Shown here piece after piece: positions 11,215-23,345 of a DNA stretch of 64,000 bases. Below the pieces are notes generated by a model that saw only the letters and a program-made list of their open reading frames with translations, made no database searches and was not told the origin of the DNA. Source of the DNA: Aralia elata (Eukaryota > Streptophyta > Magnoliopsida > Apiales > Araliaceae); assembly GCA_034770075.1 (NCBI GenBank), contig CM068382.1, positions 6,108,001 to 6,172,000 of the forward strand, written 5' to 3'. Positions within the stretch are counted from its first letter, which is position 1, and every line of letters starts with the position of its first letter. The position numbers and the translations under genes are program-made.

Positions 11215-14200
11215 TCAAGTGACACTGCTATTGCTGCTGCTACTATTGACTTCTTGGTAAAAGGTTTTTCCAGCTTCATATGTAGACCAGCAAATTGCAG
11301 CAGCAGGAGCATGGAAGAGCATCCTGGGCATCCATCCCCTAAATAACCCGTGATATCCATCCTTTTTTATTATAGTTCGAATAACATCCCTAATAGAACC
11401 ACTTACAAATCTATCACATCCACAGACGCCCTGCACAGGAATTAAGTTAACTCAAGATGAGATATACGGAAATTCTGTATTTATTAGAATAACATCAACC
11501 AACAGTTAATAGTATCACAATAAATCAGTAAACCTATGACACCAAAATTAAATATCAGGTGTGTAGAGAATTATTTTTTGCCGGGTTGGCTATTAATACT
11601 TGATTCAAACTGTCATGGTAGCGCACACAAGCCCTTTAGCCTGCACTGCAATGTGGCCCATGTAACTAATTTATTATCATGGTAACCATCTATGGAGCTG
11701 CAAGACAACACATGCCTAATTCTCGATAAACAGACATCTACACTAATGACTTGAAACATGCCCAGATTAACTTATACTACATGTGTATAAACAATGAAAA
11801 CAGAACTCCAACCGATGAATTCATTGCCCAATACATCTAGAAATGCCTTAGTTTGTAGAGGTCAAGTAAACGATTGTAGATTCCAAAATCAGTTGCCAAT
11901 TATACTAGTCAGTGATATTATGAAGATATTCTCTATAAATTTATTTATTTTGACAAAATTTCAGAGTGAGCAAATCCATGTTTTAACAAAAACTTTATGA
12001 AACAAAAATTAAAACAGTACAAATCACCTAGGTTGACTTTGTGTTACTCAGTGTTCTAAAATGCGGTCTGGGCAGCCGCCAAGGCGCCCAACTAGGCAGG
12101 GGCGGTGCCTCAAATGTCGCGAGGGGGGGGGGAGGGGGTCAGCGGTGTTTCCGTAGATTTGAGTACATGGCAGCGTGTGTTACCTTCTTTCATCCCCATG
12201 ATTGCTTTGTCGAGTTCGCCATGGAGTGACGATCACTATTATGCAGATCTGAATCCCATGCAAGTAGATAATGTTCTATAAGCAGTTTTTTTTTTTTTTT
12301 TGGACTTTTGGGTTTTGGAATTGTTGTAGACCTCTAATGGAAAAGATCGGCCAGAAGTTGAAGAAGATGATGAGATGACTTTATCAAAGAAGAAAGAAAG
12401 ACGAAGAGACGGCCGGAGAAGAACCTTTTTTTGGGCATGCAGAGGTCTTAAGTTACTCTTTGTATTCTGTCTTATTTGACTAATAGTAAGGCTGGATGAT
12501 AGCCAAATTACATATGTAAACCCAAAGTTTCTTAATAGTTTTTATTTTAATCCTAAAGTTTGGTATTTTTCTAATTTTACCCCTATACTTTTACTAATAA
12601 AAAATAAATTAAAAGTAAGACTGCCTAGGCCCTGCCTAGGAAAACGCCTAAAACTCCGCCTAGAAGGCCTAGGTGCTCAAAGGTCCCTCCGCCGCCTAGC
12701 TCCCCCTAGCATTTTTAAAACACTGCTGTTACTAATTAGTAGATTGTGGATATTCAGAAATGCCCCCATATGTAGTTAATTAAAGACCCGCTCTCCCTTC
12801 TAATCTTGGGTCCAAATGTTGGAGTTGAACTCTATTAAGATGTAGGTCAAGCGCAGCAACAATAAAGCCAAACTAAAGAAATTAGAAACTTCTTTCCAAA
12901 CAAACGGGAACTTAAAAGTGCAGTTACATAAGGAGAAAAGCATGGGCACCATAACTTGTATTTAGAATTTGGAAAAACATAAATTGACAAAAACATGAAA
13001 ATATGAAATATAAAGTCAAAAATCCTTTTTTGCCACCTGTCACGAGAAGGGGTTTAGGTTACACACCGCACCAATTTAAGAGTAAGCTTAATAGGATAGA
13101 GTAGATAACTGAAACCCCAAGACCTTCATGAACCGACAATCAGAGTAATGATACTAAAGCTTTAACGCCAATATTTCACACATTTTCAGAATACCAAATC
13201 CCTATAATGTATGGACTCAGGTACAAAATTCATATACTGCATGACAAATGATATAAAATCATTGACCCCTTTCTTCATCCCACTTCTTTAAAGTGTACCC
13301 CTAAAGGCACTTCGAGAAAATATACAAGTGTATCAAAAAAGGTCCATCTCATTTTTAATGTTCATATTAAAACTAACCGTGAGTTAGAAATAGAGGTTGA
13401 CAAAATACAAGCCAGTTAATTACTGAAGCTAACCGCAGCTGTCCAAGCCCCTAACAGTCCCTCACCAAATAGATGAAATTCCCCATATTTCACTATTAGT
13501 AGCCCAACACTGAATTTTAAAACTACCATCTCAATCTAACAATGAAATAATGCCTATCTTGTTCTCCATTACCTTAGTTTTTGTAAGTGAGTTTTCAATT
13601 ACAATAGAAATGGTTGTTGGTTCTATTTAAAAAAATACTCATATACTCCTTCCACTCCAGAATATAGGATCAATATTGACTTTTAAATCAATTTAAGATA
13701 TTTTCAAATTCAAAATTGTTGTGATTCATTTAACTTTTAAAAACAATAAATCATGGAATTAGTAGTACTATTTAGATAGTTTACAATTTTCTTATTGTCA
13801 AAACTAATTAATTCAGTAAACTTTGTTAGCTGTATTGTCAAAAATAAATTAATTCATATCAATTTTGAATTTTAAAATATATCAAACTGACTTTGAATAA
13901 TTGGAACGGAAGGAATATATCATTTTAAGAAAAAGAAATACTAAAATTTTTTTATCACATAATGCTATCAAAATACAGATATGTCACAATGCACTACCAC
14001 ATTATAACTCACGGCCCAATTTTTTTTTCTTAAGTTTATTTAGATAAATTCAGGATACAAATATGTTAAGAGTTTACCATTCGACGACCAAATATTACGC
14101 TTAAAAGTGTGCTTAAGTATAAATTTATGAATTAATGTTCATCCTTATGGCTTTACTTAGGAAGTCTTAATGGTGGACAGAGTACAGTTTAAAAGTTAAT

Positions 14201-15702
14201 TGACAAGATTTTACAAAACCTACCACATTAGCTATTAGAAAAGATGATTCTGGATGCCTAGGATTGGAGACTCCTAGAGTGCACAAGAAGGCAATGGGTT
14301 TGACATCCAATACCCTCCCTACCCCAGCTACTGGGGCAGAATGTAACACCCAAATTACTGATATGCTGAAATTGGTTCTTGCACTTGATGAAGAAAAAAA
14401 GTCATTTTTCCAAATCCAAAACTTCAAAGTTTTTCCAAAAAGATTCTATTTTATATGAACGTCAAATTTGTCCTGGCTTTAAGATGTTCCAATCAAAGCT
14501 ACTTCAAGGTTTCTCGACCCATGTCTAAAGTTGTCAACTGTTTCACCCAAAAGGATAGGAACACTGTTATACAAAGCATTAATAAGGAAACTGTTTGCTT
14601 TTTCAGAAGTAAAATTATGAGAGTTTTTACCAACTGATAGCAAACTAAACTGTGCACAAATAAGGTAACTGTTACTTAAAGGTTCCTTCAGGCCGTATTA
14701 GAAAACAGCATAAAGTAAACCAAATTAAAGCTACAAACTGTTCTCGTTCAACTCTACTACAGTTTTACATTAAACTAGTCATCAAATAGACAACTGCCAT
14801 TGGACTCCTTTTCGTCTTTCAGTGCAAAAAATCTATTGGATTAGCTTATCACAAAATAATAATAATTTACATATTTTCTATTATAAAATGTTAAAGCTAG
14901 CAAATCAACAATTGTACTTTACCTGACACTGGAACTGAGTTTTAACCACATCAAGCGGAGTTGTAACAGCAGCTGCCAACGCACCAGCTGCAGCCCCCGC
15001 AGTAGCATGAACAACAAATCTTTCATCATTAGCACTATCCGGCGAAACCTCCATCAACGCCTTCTTAGCGGCCTCGTAAGTGGTAAAATGCACAGCAGTA
15101 AACGGGGCATTCATCAAAACTGTAGTCTTATAGGAAGCATAAAAAGCCCTAAATCCCTCTTCCCTAATTACCCTCCTCACACAATCCAACACACCCTTAT
15201 ACGGACTATTACTCAATTGCAACCTTTGCTTCACCATATCCATCGGTGTAAAAACGGCGTCGCTTGCCACTGTTGCAAAAACACCGGACGCCGCATGGGC
15301 CAATGAATTATTAGGGTTCCCGCCGGAAAAGCTTTTCTTACAGATTTCGTATACCGAGAAATAAACGGCGTGAGCGGGACCCGCGCCGAGGCCCATGGCG
15401 CCTATTCCCCGGTAGAGGCCGGCGGGGCCTTGGGACTTGAGGATGGATTTCAGGGCTTGACTGAGGCTTACGGATTTAATTGGACAGGAACCTAGGGCTT
15501 GCATTTGGGTTTTAATTGTGTCGACAGGGAACATGGCCATGTGTTCGACCATACCGGCGATTGAGCCAGCGACCATGAACTGCCAGAAGTGGAGGCCATC
15601 GTGGGCCGGCGCCGAGACGGTGATCGCCGGATGGTAATCGGTTGGTTGTGGGACGGGTAAAAGATCGGGTTTTTGGAATTTGGGTGTGGCGCCTGTGGCC
15701 AT
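11215..15702 (-). CDS. MIT: Mitoferrin-type mitochondrial iron carrier
   Basis: Member of the mitochondrial carrier family (SLC25), matching plant mitoferrins MIT1/MIT2 that import iron across the inner mitochondrial membrane. Two exons, 15702-14923 and 11430-11215, join in phase 0 to give 331 residues, the expected length. The three repeats each show the PX(D/E)XX(K/R) signature: PVDTIK (59-64), PMDMVK (153-158) and PLDVVK (249-254). Six membrane helices are implied. GMVEHMAMFP just before the first signature and the GVCGCDRF segment opening exon 2 resemble plant mitoferrins. The 3.5 kb intron (14922-11431) falls inside the third repeat and hosts an hAT-like element and a Stowaway-like MITE. 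Splice signals are canonical and no frame damage is seen. Confidence 0.93.
12049..12725. mobile_element. hAT-like non-autonomous DNA transposon (677 bp) in the carrier intron
   Basis: Ends are inverted copies: CAGTGTTCTAAAATGC at the left and, reverse-complemented at the right, CAGTGTTTTAAAAATGC. Flanking 8-bp sequences GTGTTACT (12041-12048) and CTGTTACT (12726-12733) match at 7 of 8, fitting an 8-bp hAT target duplication with one later change. The subterminal GC-rich CCTAGGC and GCCGCC motifs are common in such elements. No transposase frame is present, so it must move in trans if at all. Confidence 0.75.
13646..13915. mobile_element. Stowaway-like MITE
   Basis: Inverted ends (CTCCTTCCACTCCAGAAT... 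and its decayed complement ...ATTGGAACGGAAGGAA) flanked by TA, about 270 bp, AT-rich, no coding. It lies in the carrier intron. Confidence 0.55.
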
Positions 15703-17282
15703 TGGGAGTGGTTTAGGGTTTAGAATCGGGAATTAGATTTTACCATGTAAAGTTTGGGTGAGAGGAAGTCTAATTATATGTTTCGGGGTAGAATTGGCAA
15801 GTGTTTAACAGATGAAGAAGAACCGAATATGGAAGAAGTTTCAAACAACTACGAGTAATTAGGGTTCCAAAATTCAGGGATTCTAGTCAAACTTTCCTAT
15901 TCCGCCTTGACCTTGGTGACAGTTTACTGGCAACGGCGTCGTTTATCGATCTGATAAATTATTTACAACTTACTTTGAGCGAAACCCCAATAAATAAATA
16001 AAATTATATTAATTTGAGACTATCCAATAACGATATGCCACATAAATCATTTAGGGAAAAATGAAGAAGTTTAAAGTGTATTGATAGACCATGTAAATAA
16101 TCATTTGACCTATCATTTATTCTTTTTTTTTTGTTGCTAAATATCATTTATTCATTTATCAATCAAAAGGTTTTGGTAAAGATACTGCCACAATGGCACT
16201 CCACAAATATTTTTGTTGGCCGTCCATAATTTAGTAGGCATCCATATCATTTTATTTTAACCTCTTAAAGTTTATTTAAAATTTAAAGTAATATAATTTT
16301 TTTTATTTTAATTAAAATTGTTTTTTATTAATTATCAAAAAAAATTTAAAATGTTTTTAAACCTTATTTTCATACAATAATTTCAAAAACTAATTTTAAA
16401 AAATCAAATAAATTTTTTTTTGTGAAACCACGAAATATAAACAAACCATATAAATACAATACGCATTGATTAAAATACCCAATAGCTCGTGTGCATTTAC
16501 CGATGAGATGTTATCTTAATAGTTAGATCGAGACAATTAGATTTATGTTTAATTGAATTTGTATTTTCAAATGAGTTTGCAGTCATTGTGAAAAATTTAT
16601 TACAAGTAATAATACTGCTTCCGTTTGAGTGAGGTTATGCAATAGCCACTTATTGGTAATCGGAAGATCTACTATTCGAATCCTAGGTAGAGCAGGTTTG
16701 AAATCGCTTGCTTCTCTTATAGCACTGTATACCCGCTGTATGTGTAAATTATATGAGACAAAATAAAAATTTTATAATATTTAAAGAATTTAAAAAAAAA
16801 TAAAAAAAAATTAATATGAAAAGAACAAAATAATAATATAATTAAAGTTGCAAGGACAGAAGAAAAAAAATAACAATGCGGCACAAATTCACCGTAGATA
16901 TGAGGGACTCAAAAGAGTCGCTTTATAATAAGAGATCACATGAAAAATCAATCAATACTGAAGCAGATGTAGTAGATAAGTCATATGAATCACCCTAATA
17001 AGAGTACTTAAATAATGATGAAAGTATTTTACTTATACATAGTAGTTCTGCATTATTGCTAACATTCCACAGTTTTTCTGTAAACCAAATAAGTTATTCT
17101 AATCTAATTGAAATAAATTTTTACCCTACCAACAATCAATTCATAGAATGATACCACACATCAAGATCTTTTAACAGTCAAATTCCAATATGACCAGAAA
17201 TTTTTGAGAAATAAATGCTCAAGAGCCTATAACTTTAGAGCATTCGGATGGCGATCCGCAAAGAACAAGTACAGAAACCTGC
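15703..17282. other. Intergenic: carrier promoter and UGT87A downstream region
   Basis: Sequence next to 15702 is the carrier gene's promoter and leader; no clear TATA box was found. From about 16000 the DNA is very AT-rich. A segment near 16640-16770 has a tRNA-like TTCGAATCCTAGG stretch that might be a SINE remnant, but no full SINE could be delimited. Confidence 0.35.
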
Positions 17283-20200
17283 TTAATGGATGTGGGATTC
17301 TGAAATATCCCAAATGAATGCATCAATATCCTGCTCCGATGATCCGCCTTTTGCAGTCGCTTGTCGAGAAATCTCCTTAAGTTCTTCGGCTCTTGCCCTC
17401 ATCTCTTTCCCCTCCTCACTTTCTAAGTCCATAAACCTCTGCACAAGTCTAGCAATTTCATCCCTTGTCACCAAAGTTTCAACTCCCAATTGTCTCTTAA
17501 CCCTCAAGCCAATCTTCCAATCTTCCACGATCCTTTTACTGTTTGGGATTTGATCCCACATTATAGGAAAAGTTAGCATTGGCACACCAGCAAAAATACC
17601 TTCTTTAGTCGAATTCCACCCACAATGTGACCAAAAGCCGCCTACAGAAGGGTGACACAAGACCCTTAATTGGTCACACCAGGGCACTAACAGCCCCTTG
17701 TCACCGCCACCATTAAACCGAGAAGTTTCTAATCGAGTTACCCACAAATAGCGCACGCCACTATTGTGAACCCCAGCAACAATTTCATCCAATTGGTCAT
17801 TCGAGACAGAAAGGAAGCTCCCCTGAGAAATGTACAAGACAGAGCCTTTGGGTTGATTATTTAGCCATTTGACGTAGTCAGGGTCATTCTGGCTGTTAGT
17901 TGGGGAGGAATTATGTTTGATATTGAAGTAAGGTATGGCAGGACCAATGGCGTAGACGGGCATGGAAACCTTGGCCCTCAGAGCAACAATAGCTTGGTTT
18001 TCGAGCTCGTAGATGGAAGTAAACAGAAGATATTGTGCTTTTTGTGCCCATGAAATGCCTTCTAGAACTCTGTGCAAGATTTCTTGGCCTCTTCCATAGA
18101 ATGGTGTCGGAAGATCTAGTATGCGTGTCGAAGGTACACCAGGGATGTAATTTACTTGGCTATCTCCTTGCTCTATATTTAGTTTCATGCAAAATGTTCA
18201 AACAAGCAGAGCAATGATCATCAGTATTTTTCAACAAAGGAGAATAAATTGACTAGAAAAATATGTTGGGAAAAGTACGCCTAAAATAATCTCTATCCCA
18301 GTAATTACTTTTCCGTCTTTGTGCAATTAAATATGAAATCAACAAAACCAATTATGAGAACGAAAATAACAAATAACCATCCACAAGCAAGACACCAAAT
18401 TTACGTGGAAAACCCTCTAAAACTAAGAGGTAAAAATCACGGGTCAAACTCCGAATTCCACTATATCAAACTAATGGGCTTACAATAATCGTAAAACTTG
18501 AGGTTACACAATAAATCAAGAGAGTACAAATTTACCTTTAATTAGATTGAGAAAACTAATTAACTTCACCACCCAAAAACACTCCAAGCAATAAAGTCTC
18601 CAAGCTTTCAATTGAACGGAGATGGCGGTAGATACCCACGAGCAACAAACTGTAATCCTCTCAATTTATTCTTTCGATACCTTCTTGCTATCGAGCTTCT
18701 CTCATATGATAATAAGACTCCCTCATAGCCTTATTTATAGTACTCTTCTTAATCCATTCCTATTATGGATTAGAAACAATTTATTCTCCTAATTAAATTC
18801 GGAATCGCATCTCCTTGTCTTAGTCACCAACCAATCTAAGAAGTAAATCCTTTTTCAACTTGGTTTCCAATAGCACTTCTACTAATTAACATAATATTAG
18901 TAGGATCTCCATAATTTGATTCCAACTTGGATTCTATCTCATGGGTGAGGACCCACACCCAACAATCTCCCCCTCCGAACCCATGAGAGGAGGGATCACC
19001 AACCACAACTCCTCACTCGGAGTTAATTCCAACAAAATCTTGGCTGAACTCAAGCTTCTTGGAATTTTCACCTATCTTTATGTCCGGCTTTGTCTCATCG
19101 GCATGGTTCTTCTCGATGGGAGGATCTAACTCAAACTTGACAGATTTTTGCTTGTCAAATTCTTTCACAATCGCTTTGTACCCTGACTGCAAGCTATTAC
19201 TTTCCTTCTTCACTTTTGGTACCCACTTAAAGCGAAGAGCTTTCTTCTCGTGGTTCTCATGCAAGGCTTTTCTCTCATCCTGCACGGCTTTGTGCCACAT
19301 CTTTTTCTGCCTAACTCCCCCATCTTCAACACATCTCACATGCGCCCGCATCGTGTAAATATTGTCTACCTTCTTACCTCTAGTCACCACTAGAGACCCT
19401 TTAGTGAGCTTCCATTGACCTTCACCAAAGTAACTTTTATAACCATTCTCATCAAGTTTACCAGTAGAGATCAAATTAAGACGGATATCCGGAACATGTC
19501 TGACTTCTCTCAACATCAACCTGCAACCACTATTAGTCTCTAAACAAATATCTCCAATGCCTATAATCTTGGATGCACTTCCGTTTCCCATCCGTACATA
19601 GCCAAAATCACCACTAGTGTAGGATGTGAAGATCTCACCACGCGAAGTAGCATGGAACGAAGCACCCGAATCAATAATCCAATCATTAACATGGCACTTG
19701 GGTTTATCATCACAAACAATGGCTACATCAACGTCGGATAGATAAACAATCGAATCTTTATTCTCATATTTTTCCTTAGACTGCTCCTTCTTCAAAAATC
19801 TGCACTCTCGCCTTATGTGACCCGGCTTCTGGCAATGAAAACAAATTATCTCTTTTCGATCTCTCGACCTTCCCCTGAATTTGTCATCTTCATAAGAGTT
19901 TCTCTCTTTGTTTCTGCCCCTACTCTGCGCGACAAAAACTTGTGACTCAGCACTAATCACTACGGTATCTCTTCGCCTCTGTTCCTCATTGAACAAACTA
20001 TCCTTGACTGTATCCATAGTCAGTGTTCCATTGGGAGCGGAGTTACTCAACGATACAACCAGCGTCTCCCAGCTATCAGGCAAAGAGCTCAATAACAACA
20101 AAGCCTGCATCTCATCGTCAATGATCATCTTCATCGTACTCAACTAATTTATCAAACTCTGAAAATCACTCAAGTGTTCTGCAACGGAGTTTCCATCCTT

Positions 20201-23128
20201 GAACTTAGAATTCACAAGCTTCCTAATCAAAAAAAGCTTTATTTTGCGCCGTCTTCCTTTCATACATGGACTCCAATTTCTGCCAGAGAGCATAGGCTTT
20301 AGTTTCCGTGGCAACATGATGAAACACACTTTGATCAATCCACGATCTAATTAGACCAATAGTCTTCCTGTTCATCTTGTTCCACTGTGTATCACTCTTG
20401 TTTGTGGGCTTGACTCCTTCATTCTCAAGTGGCTCATACAAATCCTTGCAGTAAAGCAAATCCTCCATTCTTGGCTTCCAAATTGCATAATTTGTAGCCT
20501 TGAGATTAATCATGCAGCCTGCTGTCCAATCCTCCATTTAATTCGCACAAGAAAACCACAAAAAAATAACCAAGCTCTTGATACCACTGTTGGGAAAAGT
20601 ACGCCTAAAATAATCTATATCCCAGTAATTACTTTTCCGTCTTTGTGCAATTAAATATGAAATCAACAAAACCAATTATGAGAACGAAAATAACAAATAA
20701 CCATCCACAAGCAAGACACCAAATTTACGTGGAAAACCCTCTAAAAAACTAAGAGGTAAAAAACCACGGGGTCAAACTCCGAATTCCACTATATCAAACT
20801 AATGGACTTACAATAATCCTCTCAAGTTTTACGCCATAAAACTTGAGGTTACACAATAAATCAAGAGAGTACAAATTTACCTTTAATTAGATTGAGAAAA
20901 CTAATTAACTTCACCACCCAAAAACACTCCAAGCAATAAAGTCTCCAAGCTTTCAATTGAACGGAGATGGCGGTAGATACCCACGAGCAACAAACTGTAA
21001 TCCTCTCAATTTATTTTTTCGATAACTTCTTGCTATCGAGCTTCTCTCATATGATAATAAGACTCCCTCATAGCCTTATTTATAGTACTCTTCTTAATCC
21101 ATTCCTATTATGGATTAGAAACAATTTATTCTCCTAATTAAATTCGGAATCGCATCTCCTTGTCTTAGTCACCAACCAATCTAAGAAGTAAATCCTTTTT
21201 CAACTTGGTTTCCAATAACACTTCTACTAATTAACATAATATTAGTAGGATCTCCATAATTTGATTCCAACTTGGATTCTATCTCATGGGTGAGGACCCA
21301 CACCCAACAAAATAATCCATTAAATTCTCCTACGAATAAAAGTTTACAAGAAAACTAGTAAAAAGGTATTTTCCATCCTGGATAGACTAGATAGTAGTGA
21401 ATCCAAGAATATTACTTTTTAAATGAGGAGAAATGTATAGATTTTGAAAAAAGTCCTTTTATCAGGGTTTTGGTGAATACAACCAAGTATCATTAAGAAT
21501 TTCATCCTTGGACCAAAAACAAGCAAGAGGCGGAATAGCAAAAAGAAAGTGTACCTAATAAAAAAGACGTTTTGGTAAAAACCATGGTTGCATTTTTCAT
21601 TACACACGGTTTTCCCTATATATACATCTAAAACTATGTTCCGTACTTAGAACTTTAAAAGGTTGAATACTCGGTTGATTTAACCCTTACTACATCCTAC
21701 ATCAACATTTCAGAATATAAAAAAGGATTTTTTTCGTTACAGTTACATGCACTTCCTATCTCCCTCTGCCTCAGTATTGTCTTTTTAGATTCTAAACAAC
21801 ATATGTTCCTGCTAACCTCTTTAAATTGTCTTCCCTTGGCCCAAGTAATGTCTTGTTAGTCGATCAATAATCTAAGTCCCTTCTAACCTACACATTAAAG
21901 GAACAAAAGCAATTGTTGACCATTTTGATATAGTATATACTTTTCTATCAAGATGAAGCCACATGTCGAATATACTCAAAAAATAAACAACATGAAGTTG
22001 ATTACTTGAGTGCCTGATCTGGAATGACTTATTAGTTAAAATTTAAAATGATTTATAAGTTATTTTTAAGTTGTGACTTATTAGTAAATTAGTAACGCGT
22101 ATATATTGCAATAAATTTGTGTCGAATTATTATTACAGAACATATCAAATAAAATTATAAAAGTGTCCCACTTATTACTTTTTTTCAAAAAAATTACCAC
22201 TAATACTTATCACCGTAACTGATAATAAAAAAATCGACATACAATATATATCATTTTTCATTAATAATTCATTACATTTCTAAACATTGGAATCTTAAAG
22301 AAAAATTTGTTCGGGCTATTTGGTCATGCAAATATAATTTATTACTCCTCTGTCCCGCAACAAGATTCACATTTGCTAAACTTTTTCTTAAAATAAAAAA
22401 TCATTTTTTATTAATAAAATATAAAGTGAAAATATTTTCTTGATTGTAATCATAATTTGATTACCATCCTACACACACCGACAAACAAACAATTTATTCC
22501 TTTTAAAAATAAAAATAAACATAAAATAAAATATACTTATATTTATCAGTACAGTACGGTTGGTAAATTATCAGAGGCAACACTAGCATACACAATTTCA
22601 GGTTTAGAGTATATTTTTTTTTTACTGACCTGCCAAATTTATTACTGGGAGATGCCCATTTTGATGAAGAAGATGATAGTGAGAGAACATGGAGAACACA
22701 GTCGCCGACATCGGCCAAACCGCAGCCACCGGAATATTCCTCCGATTCCCCATCCCGTTCACCCACGTTAGGAACGGATCGTACATGATTACCCTCGCCG
22801 GCGAATCAAGCCGGTCCAGCAGCCGCTCCACCGGACCTTCCATATTCGTCAGCGTAGCTTCCACAAAGCTGGGATGGTCAGCGGCGCGAACCAGCTCCGA
22901 CGGGATGACATTGGGAATCGTGCCGAACTGAATATTAGCCGGCGGCTTAGTCTCGGAACTGAGGAAGCCGAGCCACTCCTCGGTAACAATAAAGGTGATG
23001 AGAAAGTCGGGGCGCTTGGCGGCCAGAAGCTTGCAGAGGTTCATCATTGGGTTGATGTGGCCTCGGCCTGGAAATGGCAGGGCCACCACGTGGCAAGTGA
23101 TGGCTGGTTTCAAGTCAGCGGATCCCAT
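17283..23128 (-). CDS. UGT87A: UGT87A-type UDP-glycosyltransferase
   Basis: Family 1 glycosyltransferase that moves a sugar from UDP-sugar to a small acceptor in the cytosol. Exon 1 (23128-22630) and exon 2 (18172-17283) join in phase 1 to give 462 residues, normal for the family. The N-terminal half has LPFPGRGHINPMMNLCKLL with the catalytic base His24. The PSPG sugar-donor box spans 331-374, from WCDQLRVLCH through HCGWNS to the terminal DQ, and is complete. The intron position is the one expected in UGT87A genes. The intron is 4457 bp because a copia element sits inside it, in the same orientation as the gene. Donor (GTCAGT) and acceptor (AAATATAG) are intact and the frame is unbroken, so the gene is probably functional. 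UGT87A2 of Arabidopsis affects flowering time and stress response; the acceptor here is unknown. Confidence 0.92.
18264..18964 (-). repeat. 3' LTR of the copia element
   Basis: 701 bp, TG...CA ends with TGTTGGG/CCCAACA inverted tips. Compared with the other LTR it lacks one arm of a small hairpin near 18490 and is 21 bp shorter overall. Confidence 0.93.
19013..20537 (-). pseudogene. Copia gag-protease frame, disabled
   Basis: Starts MEDWTAGCMINLKATNYAIW, typical of copia Gag (DUF4219/UBN2 region), and continues through the zinc knuckle CFHCQKPGHIRREC and the aspartic-protease motif WIIDSGASFHAT into a GAG_pre-integrase-like segment. Two lesions break it: a frameshift near 20225-20235 at a run of seven A, and a nonsense TAG near 20144 where Gln is expected (SLIN-stop-LSTM). 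After the protease the frame runs into a Lys-rich tail not typical of pol and ends at 19013. The product would not support retrotransposition alone. Confidence 0.88.
20574..20586 (-). other. Primer-binding site of the copia element
   Basis: TGGTATCAAGAGC, one base from the 5' LTR end on the minus strand. It resembles the complement of the 3' end of initiator tRNA-Met (TGGTATCAGAGC), with an extra A. Confidence 0.8.
20588..21309 (-). repeat. 5' LTR of the copia element
   Basis: 722 bp, same ends as the partner LTR. It contains an 11-bp perfect inverted repeat with a 5-base loop (arms 20821-20831 and 20837-20847). Confidence 0.93.
22096..22275. repeat. Dispersed AT-rich repeat, copy 1
   Basis: Shares an ordered series of blocks with 27318-27525: TATATATTG, GTCGAATTA, AGTGTCCCACTTATTAC, TAATACTTATCAcCGTAA and a TATCATTTT end. 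It lies in the UGT87A intron to the right of the copia element. Class unknown. Confidence 0.6.
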
Positions 23129-23152
23129 TTGGAGTGAATTAAAGCTCAGGAA

Positions 23153-23345
23153 TTGGAAGGACGAAGTTATTGAGGAAATTAAAGCAGAAGAATTGGGGAA
23201 TGTAAGAAAGAAAATGCCAGTGGAGACTAGGAGGTATTTTTATGGCAAAAACTCTATTGGAAGGATGAAGTTATTGAGGAAATTAAAGCAGAAGAATTGG
23301 GGAATGTAAGAAAGAAAATGCCAGTGTAGGAGGTATTTTTATGCC
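23153..23345. repeat. Tandem duplication, unit 104 bp, upstream of UGT87A
   Basis: Copy 1 is 23153-23256 and copy 2 is 23257 to about 23345. The shared part (GGAAGGAYGAAGTTATTGAG through GAAAATGCCAGTG) is almost identical, and copy 2 then lacks about seven bases. It lies within 25-220 bases of the UGT87A start codon, so in its 5' leader or proximal promoter. Confidence 0.88.

Larger units (their letters stand above)
18264..21309 (-). mobile_element. Internally deleted Ty1-copia retrotransposon in the UGT87A intron
   Basis: Complete boundaries: LTRs at 18264-18964 and 20588-21309, each starting TGTTGGG and ending CCCAACA, inside a perfect 5-bp target duplication AAATA (18259-18263 and 21310-21314). 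Read on the minus strand, the 5' LTR is followed by a primer-binding site resembling the initiator-tRNA-Met complement (TGGTATCAAGAGC, about 20586-20574), then gag and protease. A polypurine tract (GGAGGGGGAGAT, about 18976-18965) abuts the 3' LTR. Integrase, reverse transcriptase and RNase H are absent, since only about 1.6 kb lies between the LTRs. It is therefore non-autonomous. The LTRs differ by only a handful of substitutions and small indels, so insertion was recent. Confidence 0.95.

Noticed and set aside
11794..12229. Plus-strand open frames opposite the mitoferrin intron
   Set aside because: They cross the hAT-like element boundary and have no protein similarity.
16640..16770. tRNA-related SINE or tRNA fragment (TTCGAATCCTAGG)
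   Set aside because: No paired stems, no A box at the right spacing and no poly-A or T-rich end with a target duplication.
22689..23309. Several plus-strand frames of 80-104 codons over UGT87A exon 1
   Set aside because: They are antisense shadows of the GC-rich glycosyltransferase exon and the promoter duplication.
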